Below, in pieces: positions 6,012-14,051 of a stretch of DNA of 14,051 nucleotides. The first letter of the stretch is position 1, and every line of letters starts with the position of its first letter. The DNA lies in contig JAKBAL010000010.1 in the NCBI GenBank assembly GCA_021809225.1, forward strand, positions 1 to 14,051, written 5' to 3'. The position numbers and the translations under genes are program-made. The notes beneath the pieces are model-generated. The model was given only the letters and a program-made list of their open reading frames with translations. It did not search any database and was not told the DNA's origin. The stretch is from Pseudomonadota bacterium (GTDB lineage: Bacteria; Pseudomonadota; Alphaproteobacteria; UBA9655).

Positions 6012-6792
6012 TCTCTTCCCTTAAAAGGCTCCGCACGCTTAAGTAAAGTCCGAAGGCGAAGAGGGGGAAGGAGAGGACTTGCCCCATCGTAAGGCCACCA
6101 GCCAAATACCCTATAAAGGCATCGGGCTCACGGAAACATTCAACCGTAATGCGCGCAGCCGCATAGCCCGTTAAAAATATCCCCGTCAGCAGTCCTTGTC
6201 GGTGAGGCCAGCGAGTGAAGATAGCCCCATAAGCAAGCAAGACAAAGAGAATAATCCCTTCCGAAACGGCTTCGTACAGTTGGCTAGGATGACGGGGCAA
6301 GAGGCCTCCATGAGGGAAAACGACGCCCCAGCTTGAATCCGTCATGCGACCATAAACTTCCCCATTAATGAAATTAGCAAGGCGGCCAAAGAAAATACCA
6401 ATCGGTACGCCACAACAGGCAAGATCAGAAAAATTTAAGAAATTAATCCCGCGCCGAAAAGTATATATGGCTGTTGCAATGACAACACCTAAAAGCCCCC
6501 CGTGAAAAGCCATTCCTCCCTTCCAGACTTGAATGACTTCAAGTGGGTTGGCAAGATACTTCGAAGGGTTATAAAAAAGGACATACCCCAGACGTCCTCC
6601 TACAATGACGCCCACAACGGCCCATACAAGATAGTCATCCACCATTTTACGATCGATAAGAGGGAATTTTTTGGTGAGCCAAAGACTATATTGCCACCAT
6701 CCTAAAATACCGACCACATACGCAAGGCCATACCAATGAATTGCAAAGGGGCCAATTTGTAAGGCAATAGGATCAATATGGGGAAAGGGCAT
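6004..6792 (-). CDS. lgt: Prolipoprotein diacylglyceryl transferase Lgt
   Basis: Lgt moves diacylglycerol from phosphatidylglycerol to the lipobox cysteine of prolipoproteins, the first step of lipoprotein maturation in the inner membrane. The protein is strongly hydrophobic, with about seven membrane spans. It shows the family marks IHWYGLAYVVGI, GGRLGYVLFYNP, KGGMAFHGGLLG (with the conserved His) and the signature GRLANFINGEVYGR, followed by RHPSQLYEA. ATG 6792 gives 262 residues starting MPFPHIDPIALQIGPF, like other alphaproteobacterial Lgt proteins, with AGAGGA (6800-6805) 7 bases upstream. ATG 6795 is nearly as good. ATG 6846 would add 18 residues not seen in the family and falls inside a palindrome. 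It is the first gene of the operon with the methyltransferase and pgeF. Its substrates here would include BamD and the small lipoprotein. Confidence 0.95.
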   Translation of the reverse strand: MPFPHIDPIALQIGPFAIHWYGLAYVVGILGWWQYSLWLTKKFPLIDRKMVDDYLVWAVVGVIVGGRLGYVLFYNPSKYLANPLEVIQVWKGGMAFHGGLLGVVIATAIYTFRRGINFLNFSDLACCGVPIGIFFGRLANFINGEVYGRMTDSSWGVVFPHGGLLPRHPSQLYEAVSEGIILFVLLAYGAIFTRWPHRQGLLTGIFLTGYAAARITVECFREPDAFIGYLAGGLTMGQVLSFPLFAFGLYLSVRSLLREENA

Positions 6793-6842
6793 CATAGATT
6801 CCTCTTTTAGGGTGGCTATAAAAAAAGAGCAAAGTTTCGAAA

Positions 6843-6854
6843 ACACTATAGTGT
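6843..6854. promoter_or_regulatory. Perfect 12-base palindrome upstream of lgt
   Basis: ACACTATAGTGT is a perfect palindrome centred about 56 bases before the lgt ATG. On the minus strand it partly covers TATACACTATAGT, where a -10 box could lie, with TTGTTA further upstream at poor spacing. It could be an operator on the lgt promoter. A palindrome of this size in AT-rich DNA may also be chance. Confidence 0.3.
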
Positions 6855-6941
6855 ATAAGATGCTTTAACAATAGGAAGTGTTTTAGGCTATTATCTCATC
6901 ACCTGATAAAATTTTTACAAGTAAGGAAAACTGCTGTTTCC

Positions 6942-7056
6942 CATCATTGTGAGGGGGCTGTAGGTTCAACGAAGCAATCCAGTTTTGGCAGATTTTCTGG
7001 ATTGCTCTCGCCACGCTCGCGGTGCCGGGTCGGAGCACACGCTCCGCGTAATGATG
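6942..7056. repeat. Decayed palindromic intergenic repeat (GCAATCCAG/CTGGATTGC type)
   Basis: The perfect 10-base arms AGCAATCCAG (6973-6982) and CTGGATTGCT (6997-7006) sit round a 14-base centre. The outer parts, CATCATTGTGAG (from 6942) and CTCGCGGTGCCG (about 7017-7028), are a degraded outer pair that differs mostly by transitions. From memory, the layout matches the widely scattered bacterial repeat whose ends read like GTCATTGCGAG and whose core is GCAATCCAG. A further perfect hairpin CGGAGC-ACAC-GCTCCG (7031-7046) and the outer pair CATCATT (6942-6948) / AATGATG (7050-7056) extend the dyad. It fills most of the gap between lgt and the next minus-strand gene. No open frame is seen in it. 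Confidence 0.65.
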
Positions 7057-7078
7057 CCTATAAATTTTATCATCGTTT

Positions 7079-8428
7079 TTAAGAAGACAAAGATCTCAAA
7101 ATAACTTTATCTTTAAACTCTTTCACGAAGGTTTTTCGAGACGGTTCGCATAATGCTCTTTGATCTATCGCCTTCCAACCTGTTTCAGAGATATCCAAGG
7201 CATAATTATGGAAAGCACAAAGCCCCTGAAGTATCCATTCCGTTACGGCAGCGGATCCACGTGAGTGATACATGGTATGGAATATAAAATAACCAGCTCC
7301 TGCTACGTATTTTTTTAATTTAAGGGGTAGTTTAGAAGGATCAATCTTATCCTTATCCAACCCTATCGCTTTCATAGCATACTTTTGAGCAAATTCTAAT
7401 AATGCATCAGAATTCCTTGATTCTGAGTGCTTTGTCACGAGGAGTGTTTTTTTGCACTGATTTTCGTTTTTTATTAATTCATCCAAGTCGTGTTGGCTTA
7501 AACCATTGTTGACTGAGCTGGAGACAGAACTTATCATATCAGACTTTTCTATTAATTCTCTTATAAGTTCATCACAATCTTGTCTGCTTAAATTATTGGG
7601 TGAACTGGAGTCAGAAAAATATTTACTTTTTAATTCATTTAAGCATTGTTGCCTTAAAGCATCGGGATTGGGTGAACTGGAGTCAGAACCTATCATAGCA
7701 AAAACTTTTGTTGATCCAATTGCCTGATCAGTTTTTGATGCTTCAGGCTGTACGGCCATCTCAAGCTCAATTACTAAATGGGTATTATTTTTTCCTTTTC
7801 TTGAACAGTCAGCACAAGACTCTTGATGTTGTTGTTTTAAACCCAGATACATGAAGTGAAGCAACACATCGAAGTCTGTTTTGTCTCTTTTAGGGTTGAG
7901 GCTAATCCTGTACGAACATTCTTTATCTTGAATCCAACCTGTTGTTGTCTCAACAGAACCTATAAGGGGTTGGAGTTTTTCAACTAGGAAAGAAGCCGTT
8001 TTTGCTCTCCACCACTTGTAGCTCTCGTCTTCCATTGCAGTATAACTTTCAGCGTCGTTTGAACGACACATTCCAAATTTTTCGTAACCTTCAGATTTTG
8101 TTTCATTTGCTATTTTGCTTCGTAGTATACCGAGGTTGAGAATAATGTTAGGGACCCATGAGCTCTCTTCCCCCCTCCTAAGATCAGCCATATCTTCTTC
8201 TGAATGGTAGCGGTCGGGTTTCTCCAGACTCTTCATGGTACAGAGATGTTCGTTGGCTTTAGACACGACCATTTGAATCGCCTTTTTGGATTTTTCTTTA
8301 AATAGGTTATGCCCTGTACTGCCTCCATATGCTCCTATTTTATCAATTTCTTCTGACTCTTCCATGGCCCAGGAAGGGTTAATAAAAATATTTAAGAGGA
8401 GGGCTGTTGTTATAAAAAATTGTCTCAT
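7079..8428 (-). CDS. Exported 449-residue protein of unknown family with three internal repeats
   Basis: I do not recognise this protein. It begins with a Sec signal peptide (MRQFFITTALLLNIFINPSWA, cleavage after residue 21) and the start has a good RBS (AAAGGA, 8435-8440, 6 bases upstream). The mature N-terminal half (22-235) is mixed alpha/beta with a W-rich stretch (YKWWRAK, 137-143) and a CADC pair (205-208). Residues about 248-322 hold three in-frame repeats of the form SDSSSPN-L-RQ-C-EL, at 24- and then 29-residue spacing, which look like a Ser-rich linker. The C-terminal part (345-449) has hydrophobic helices such as KLKKYVAGAGYFIFHTMYHS and an FVKEFKDKVI tail. It stands alone between an intergenic repeat and the divergent atp genes. 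An exported or host-directed protein is plausible, but nothing in the sequence shows its activity. Confidence 0.7.
   Translation of the reverse strand: MRQFFITTALLLNIFINPSWAMEESEEIDKIGAYGGSTGHNLFKEKSKKAIQMVVSKANEHLCTMKSLEKPDRYHSEEDMADLRRGEESSWVPNIILNLGILRSKIANETKSEGYEKFGMCRSNDAESYTAMEDESYKWWRAKTASFLVEKLQPLIGSVETTTGWIQDKECSYRISLNPKRDKTDFDVLLHFMYLGLKQQHQESCADCSRKGKNNTHLVIELEMAVQPEASKTDQAIGSTKVFAMIGSDSSSPNPDALRQQCLNELKSKYFSDSSSPNNLSRQDCDELIRELIEKSDMISSVSSSVNNGLSQHDLDELIKNENQCKKTLLVTKHSESRNSDALLEFAQKYAMKAIGLDKDKIDPSKLPLKLKKYVAGAGYFIFHTMYHSRGSAAVTEWILQGLCAFHNYALDISETGWKAIDQRALCEPSRKTFVKEFKDKVILRSLSS
7508..7688 (-). repeat. Three in-frame internal repeats within the 449-residue gene
   Basis: ATTGGGTGAACTGGAGTCAGAA starts at 7595 and at 7667, an exact match 72 bases apart. 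A diverged copy (TTGACTGAGCTGGAGACAGAA) ends at 7529, 87 bases before the end of the middle copy. Both spacings are multiples of three, so the repeats keep the reading frame and encode the SDSSSPN-type units. The near-identity of two copies points to recent expansion by slippage or unequal exchange. Confidence 0.75.
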
Positions 8429-8506
8429 GACTTTTCCTTTACATGACCATAGTGTTAAAAAATATATTAATTTAAAGAGTTATTTGTTATTTAATATATA
8501 TTGAAT

Positions 8507-8533
8507 GATTTTGCAATTTATTTTTGTAAAATC
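8507..8533. promoter_or_regulatory. Dyad in the divergent region between the 449-residue gene and atpH
   Basis: GATTTTGCAA (8507-8516) and TTGTAAAATC (8524-8533) are inverted repeats matching at 9 of 10 positions with a 7-base spacer, typical of an operator. It lies between two divergent genes, 79 bases from the minus-strand ATG and about 175 from the atpH ATG. On the minus strand TTGCAA followed after 17 bases by TAAATA could be a promoter for the exported protein, overlapping the dyad. I see no convincing -35/-10 pair for the atp operon. Confidence 0.35.
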
Positions 8534-8563
8534 GTGCAATGGGGTTCAATGTCGTATCTGTTA

Positions 8564-8583
8564 AAAAAGGAGTTTTCCTTTTT
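8564..8583 (+). promoter_or_regulatory. Perfect 8-base stem-loop in the atp operon leader
   Basis: AAAAAGGA (8564-8571), loop GTTT, TCCTTTTT (8576-8583). On the plus strand the stem would hide an AAGGAG sequence in the leader, although no start codon follows at useful distance. It is A-U rich with only two G-C pairs, so weak. Its role in atp expression is open. Confidence 0.3.
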
Positions 8584-8706
8584 CTTACAATGTTTTTTAA
8601 AAAGAAATTTTGTCCTCTCATTCCATGAGTTATTTAAGGAGTGTACAAACACATCCTGTTGTCAGGCCCAGTTCAGTATGGTACATCTATAAAAACCAAC
8701 TTATTC

Positions 8707-9273
8707 ATGGGGCAGTCTGTGTCAGATTTGGAGACAAGACGAGACGAAATTGCAAAACGCTATGGTGGAGTTCTTTTTAATCTAGCTCAAGAGAACAAGA
8801 CTCTTAAATCTATCTTAAAAGAGGGTGTGCGTCTTCGTCAGTATCTTCAAGAAGAGTCCCGACAATGGTCTTATGTTGTGAACCCTACAGTTTCGCTGCA
8901 AACTCAACGTCAGATTATGGAAAGCTTGGTGGTCTCTTTAAAGCTTGGAAGCCTGATGAAGCGATTTCTTATGGTTTTGTGTCAAAATCGTCGTCTTTCC
9001 TCTTTAAAGTCAATATTAGAAGAATTTATGGCCCAAACCCAATCGGCGAGTGGCATTGTGGAGGGGACTTTAGAAACAGCTCTCAAGCTTACGAATGAAG
9101 AAATGGAAGAGCTTCAAAAATCATTAAAACGTCAGTTGGGAAAAGATGTTTTCTTAACCCAAGACGTCAAAGAAAGCCTTTTGGCTGGAGTTGTATTGCG
9201 CATGGATTCGATGATGGTTGATGCTTCTCTTAAAACACGCTTAAATAACCTTCGAAATGAGATGAAAGGGTAG
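8707..9273 (+). CDS. atpH: F1Fo ATP synthase delta subunit
   Basis: The delta subunit (the OSCP counterpart) ties the top of F1 to the peripheral stalk as part of the stator. From ATG 8707 the protein has 188 residues and starts MGQSVSDLETRRDEIAKRYG, close to the family pattern in which an RYA-ALF motif (here RYGGVLFNLA) comes within 20-25 residues. The C-terminal family region is LLAGVVLRMDSMMVDASLKTRL near residue 160, with the usual Gly-Asp replaced by Asp-Ser. A longer reading from GTG 8641 adds 22 residues not seen in the family. The ATG itself has no clear RBS, so the start is the weak point. The stop is 3 bases before atpA. It is the first gene of the F1 cluster. Confidence 0.9.
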   Translation: MGQSVSDLETRRDEIAKRYGGVLFNLAQENKTLKSILKEGVRLRQYLQEESRQWSYVVNPTVSLQTQRQIMESLVVSLKLGSLMKRFLMVLCQNRRLSSLKSILEEFMAQTQSASGIVEGTLETALKLTNEEMEELQKSLKRQLGKDVFLTQDVKESLLAGVVLRMDSMMVDASLKTRLNNLRNEMKG

Positions 9274-9276
9274 GGG

Positions 9277-10805
9277 ATGAAACTACGGGTAGCCGAAATT
9301 TCATCAATTTTAAAAAAGCAAATTTCCACCTTTGATGAAAAGGCTGAAGTTGCAGAAGTTGGGCAAGTTATCTCCGTTGGAGATGGTATTGCCCGTGCTT
9401 GGGGTCTTGATAAAGTTCAAGCAGGAGAAATGGTTGAATTTTCCTCTGGGGTTCGCGGAATGGCGCTTAACCTTGAAAAAGACAACGTCGGTATTGTTGT
9501 TTTTGGAGAAGACCGCCAAATTCGTGAAGGTGATACGGTTAAACGAACGGGCGATATCGTAGAAGTTCCCGTTGGACGCGGCCTTCTAGGACGGGTCGTG
9601 GATGCGCTCGGGGTTCCCATTGATGGGAAAGGACCTCTTAAAGATGTCACAATGTCAAGGGTGGAAGTCAAAGCTCCAGGTATTATTACGCGGCGTTCTG
9701 TCTATGAGCCTATGCAAACCGGTCTTAAGGCCATCGATTCCCTTGTTCCCATTGGACGTGGTCAGCGAGAACTTATTATTGGCGATCGACAAACAGGAAA
9801 AACGGCCGTTGCAATTGATGCTATTCTCAACCAAAAAGAAGCCAATCAGGACGTAGAGGAATCCCAAAAACTTTATTGTGTTTATGTCGCGATCGGTCAA
9901 AAGCGGTCAACAGTTGCTCAGATTGTGAAAGCCCTTGAAGAACGCGGGGCAATGGAATACACAATTGTTGTTGCAGCCACTGCGTCTGACCCTGCCCCTC
10001 TACAATTCCTAGCCCCTTATACGGGTTGTTCGATGGGTGAATATTTCCGAGATAATTCAAGTCATGCTCTGATCGTCTATGACGATCTCTCTAAGCAAGC
10101 CGTGGCTTATCGTCAAATGTCTCTGCTTTTAAGGCGTCCTCCCGGACGAGAAGCTTATCCCGGTGACGTTTTCTATTTGCATTCACGCTTGCTTGAACGA
10201 GCAGCTAAATTGAATGATGAAAATGGAGGAGGATCCTTAACGGCTCTTCCCATTATTGAAACTCAGGCTGGTGATGTTTCGGCCTACATTCCTACCAACG
10301 TGATTTCAATTACAGATGGACAAATCTTCCTTGAAACAGACCTTTTCTACAAAGGCATTCGACCCGCTATTAATGTGGGTCTTTCTGTAAGTCGTGTTGG
10401 ATCAGCAGCTCAGATTAAAGCTATGAAGCAAGTTGCAGGAAGTATTAAACTTGAACTCGCTCAATACCGGGAAATCGCATCCTTTGCTCAATTTGCGTCC
10501 GACCTGGATCCCGCCACTCTAAGACTCCTTAATCGGGGAAGCCGTTTGACAGAGCTCATGAAGCAACCTCAATATTCTCCCCTGCCCGTGGAAGATCAAG
10601 TCGTTGCCATTTTTGCGGGTGTGAAGGGGTATTTGGATGAGTTGTCTGTTAATGACGTTAATCGTTTTGAGAGAGGTGCTTTAAAAGCCATACACCTTGA
10701 ACACCGTGATATCTTAGAATCCATTCGTACAGAAAAGGCAATTACAGAAAAAACGGAGGAAAAACTCCATGCTTTCTTCAAAAGCTTTGTAAAAATATTT
10801 GTCTA

Positions 10806-10806
<1 letters not shown>
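9277..10806 (+). CDS. atpA: F1Fo ATP synthase alpha subunit
   Basis: The alpha subunit forms the F1 hexamer with beta and holds the non-catalytic nucleotide sites. All marks are present in 509 residues: [16 protein letters not shown] at the start, [11 protein letters not shown] (34-44), the P-loop GDRQTGKT (169-176), [14 protein letters not shown] (237-250), [12 protein letters not shown] (268-279), and the signature [17 protein letters not shown] with the arginine finger R373 that reaches into the beta site. AAAGGG (9265-9270) overlaps the atpH end and serves as RBS 6 bases before the ATG. The stop overlaps the atpG start by one base (TAATG), which implies translational coupling. Confidence 0.98.
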
Positions 10807-13141
<2,335 letters not shown>

Positions 13142-13145
13142 ACCC

Positions 13146-13562
13146 ATGGCAACATTTCCCTTCACTCTGGTTTCTCCTGAAAAAGTGCTGTTTAGCCAAG
13201 AGGTCAGTATGGTTGTGATTCCTGGCCAAAAAGGTGATATTGGTGTGTTGCCTCATCATGCGCCTCTTCTTACCCTCTTGCGTCCAGGGGTGGTTACGGT
13301 GTATGAGAATGCAAAAATTTTGATTAGAATTTTTGTGGATGGTGGATTTTCAGAGGTGACACCTGAAAAATGTGTAGCTCTTGTGACAGAGGGAACGCCA
13401 CTTGAAGCCCTTGATAAGGCTGCATTAGAAATGGAGATTAAAAACTTGCTTGAAGATATAGTTGACAGTAAGACCTTTGAAGAGCGCAAACAAGCAAGTC
13501 AAACCTTAGAGATTTCTCGTGCGAAACTCATGGAAATTATAAGTCATCAAAAAGGGTCTTAA
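13146..13562 (+). CDS. atpC: F1Fo ATP synthase epsilon subunit
   Basis: Epsilon binds gamma and the c-ring and can block ATP hydrolysis through its C-terminal helices. The 138-residue protein has the N-terminal beta-sandwich with VSPEKVLFSQEVSMVVIPG, GDIGVLPHHAPLLTLLRPG and FVDGGFSEV, then a helical tail (ALDKAALEMEIKNLLEDIVD and on). The start lies 4 bases after the atpD stop and has no clear RBS, so coupled translation is likely. It ends the F1 cluster. I see no terminator behind it, only the promoter region of the next gene. Confidence 0.95.
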   Translation: MATFPFTLVSPEKVLFSQEVSMVVIPGQKGDIGVLPHHAPLLTLLRPGVVTVYENAKILIRIFVDGGFSEVTPEKCVALVTEGTPLEALDKAALEMEIKNLLEDIVDSKTFEERKQASQTLEISRAKLMEIISHQKGS

Positions 13563-13601
13563 CGAAATATTAAACTCTCTTGTATAATGTGATCCATTAT
13601 A
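13559..13601 (+). promoter_or_regulatory. Probable promoter with Fur-box-like operator before the ferritin-like gene
   Basis: TATAAT (13583-13588) is a perfect -10 box, with TTAACG (13559-13564, 4 of 6) as -35 at 18 bases. The -10 starts a 19-base dyad, TATAATGTGATCCATTATA (13583-13601), with perfect 7-base arms. It matches the E. coli Fur consensus GATAATGATAATCATTATC at 13 of 19 positions, with the same centre and the same ATAATG/CATTAT arms. A metal-loaded Fur, Mur or Irr protein bound there would cover the -10 box and start point. Because TATAAT is itself nearly half of the dyad, part of the match may be coincidence. Confidence 0.5.
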
Positions 13602-13641
13602 AAGAGGCTTTCATCAAGACTTTAGATAAGAATGAAGAACA

Positions 13642-14051
13642 ATGTCTGAGAAATGGAAATCTGAAGATATAGACTGGTCCTTATTTGACCCTCAAAAGGT
13701 TAATCCGGAAATTTTACGGCTCATGAAAGCCGGAAGCGTTATAGAATATAACAGCTTGGATTATGGACTTTACCTCAGAAATGTTTTTGCGGGGGATGAG
13801 ATTTTTCATAGGGCAATTGAGGCGTGGTCAAAAGACGAAGTTAAACATGGAGATGTTCTTGCTAAATGGATCACATTAGCCGACCCCACCTTTGACTTTG
13901 AAGATCGTTTTAAAGCGTATGTGACGGGATTTCCCATTGATACTGCGGCCACAGAATCAATTCGTGGTTCACAAGCATCTGAACTTCTCGCGCGCTGTAT
14001 GGTTGAAATTGGAACGAGTACTTTTTACACAGCGATTAAAGATGCGACCGA
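13642..14051 (+). CDS. Ferritin-like domain protein (3' end outside window)
   Basis: The frame is open from ATG 13642 to the window end (136 complete codons). It matches the bacterial ferritin-like family that begins with a Trp-Phe-Asp-Pro segment (DIDWSLFDPQKVNPEILRLM) and has its first iron ligand in SVIEYNSLDYGLYL (E35). EVKHG (E66, H69) is the E-x-x-H motif of the di-iron site, and LLARCMVEIGTSTFY supplies the next ligand (E122). Such proteins hold a carboxylate-bridged di-iron centre in a four-helix bundle; the exact reaction for this subgroup is not known to me. The second EXXH pair would lie beyond 14051. The ATG has only a weak RBS (AGAAC or GAATGAAG just upstream). It sits on its own promoter behind atpC, but read-through from the atp operon is possible. 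Confidence 0.85.
   Translation, partial: MSEKWKSEDIDWSLFDPQKVNPEILRLMKAGSVIEYNSLDYGLYLRNVFAGDEIFHRAIEAWSKDEVKHGDVLAKWITLADPTFDFEDRFKAYVTGFPIDTAATESIRGSQASELLARCMVEIGTSTFYTAIKDAT

Noticed and set aside
6793..6846. 18-residue N-terminal extension of lgt from ATG 6846
   Set aside because: The family start MxPFPxIDP and a well-placed AGAGGA favour 6792; the upstream ATG lies in a palindrome.
8501..8692. 63-codon open frame in the atp leader
   Set aside because: It starts with TTG without an RBS, runs through the dyad and hairpin, and its product is low in complexity and unlike any family. A leader peptide cannot be excluded, but nothing supports it.
8641..8706. 22-residue N-terminal extension of atpH from GTG 8641
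   Set aside because: Delta subunits begin shortly before the RYA-type motif, and the GTG overlaps its own RBS-like sequence.

Overview
The window reads as chromosomal DNA of an AT-rich alphaproteobacterium. The evidence is the F1-ATPase cluster atpHAGDC standing without Fo genes, an lgt / NDUFAF7-type methyltransferase / pgeF operon, lpxC near bamD, and a ferritin-like gene directly after atpC. The low GC, the HEPN and Fic genes, the secreted proteins without recognisable families and the many short palindromes suggest a host-associated lineage such as Holosporales or Rickettsiales. That placement is inference from gene order and composition, not from a phylogeny.

Layout. Bases 1-159 hold the 3' end of a HEPN (HI0074-type) gene, probably half of a nucleotidyltransferase/HEPN toxin-antitoxin pair. 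At 266-574 there is a small exported protein with eight cysteines, whose ribosome binding site lies in a possible mRNA hairpin. lpxC (lipid A synthesis) occupies 704-1660. A complete, self-inhibited type Fic AMP-transferase gene (1732-2865) sits between lpxC and bamD and is bracketed by two 54-base direct repeats (44 of 54 bases identical). The second repeat is followed by two tandem 51-base palindromic units, then bamD (3101-3919) and a strong bidirectional terminator.

On the minus strand, from 6792 down to 3983, lie lgt, the methyltransferase and pgeF with overlapping ends, followed by a tiny Ala/Pro-rich lipoprotein. Upstream of lgt is a decayed palindromic intergenic repeat (6942-7056). 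Next is a 449-residue exported protein of unknown family with three internal repeats (7079-8428, minus). A divergent AT-rich intergenic region then leads into atpH-atpA-atpG-atpD-atpC (8707-13562). The last gene, cut by the window end, is a ferritin-like protein. Its likely promoter has a perfect TATAAT box inside a 19-base dyad that resembles a Fur box.

How the parts fit. LpxC, BamD, Lgt and PgeF all serve the envelope: lipid A, outer membrane protein insertion, lipoprotein lipidation and peptidoglycan fidelity. The F1 genes encode the catalytic sector of ATP synthase. The accessory parts (HEPN remnant, Cys-rich protein, Fic cassette, 449-residue protein, palindromes) lie between these conserved blocks. 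The most interesting points are the repeat-bracketed fic insertion and the Fur-box-like operator on the ferritin-like gene.
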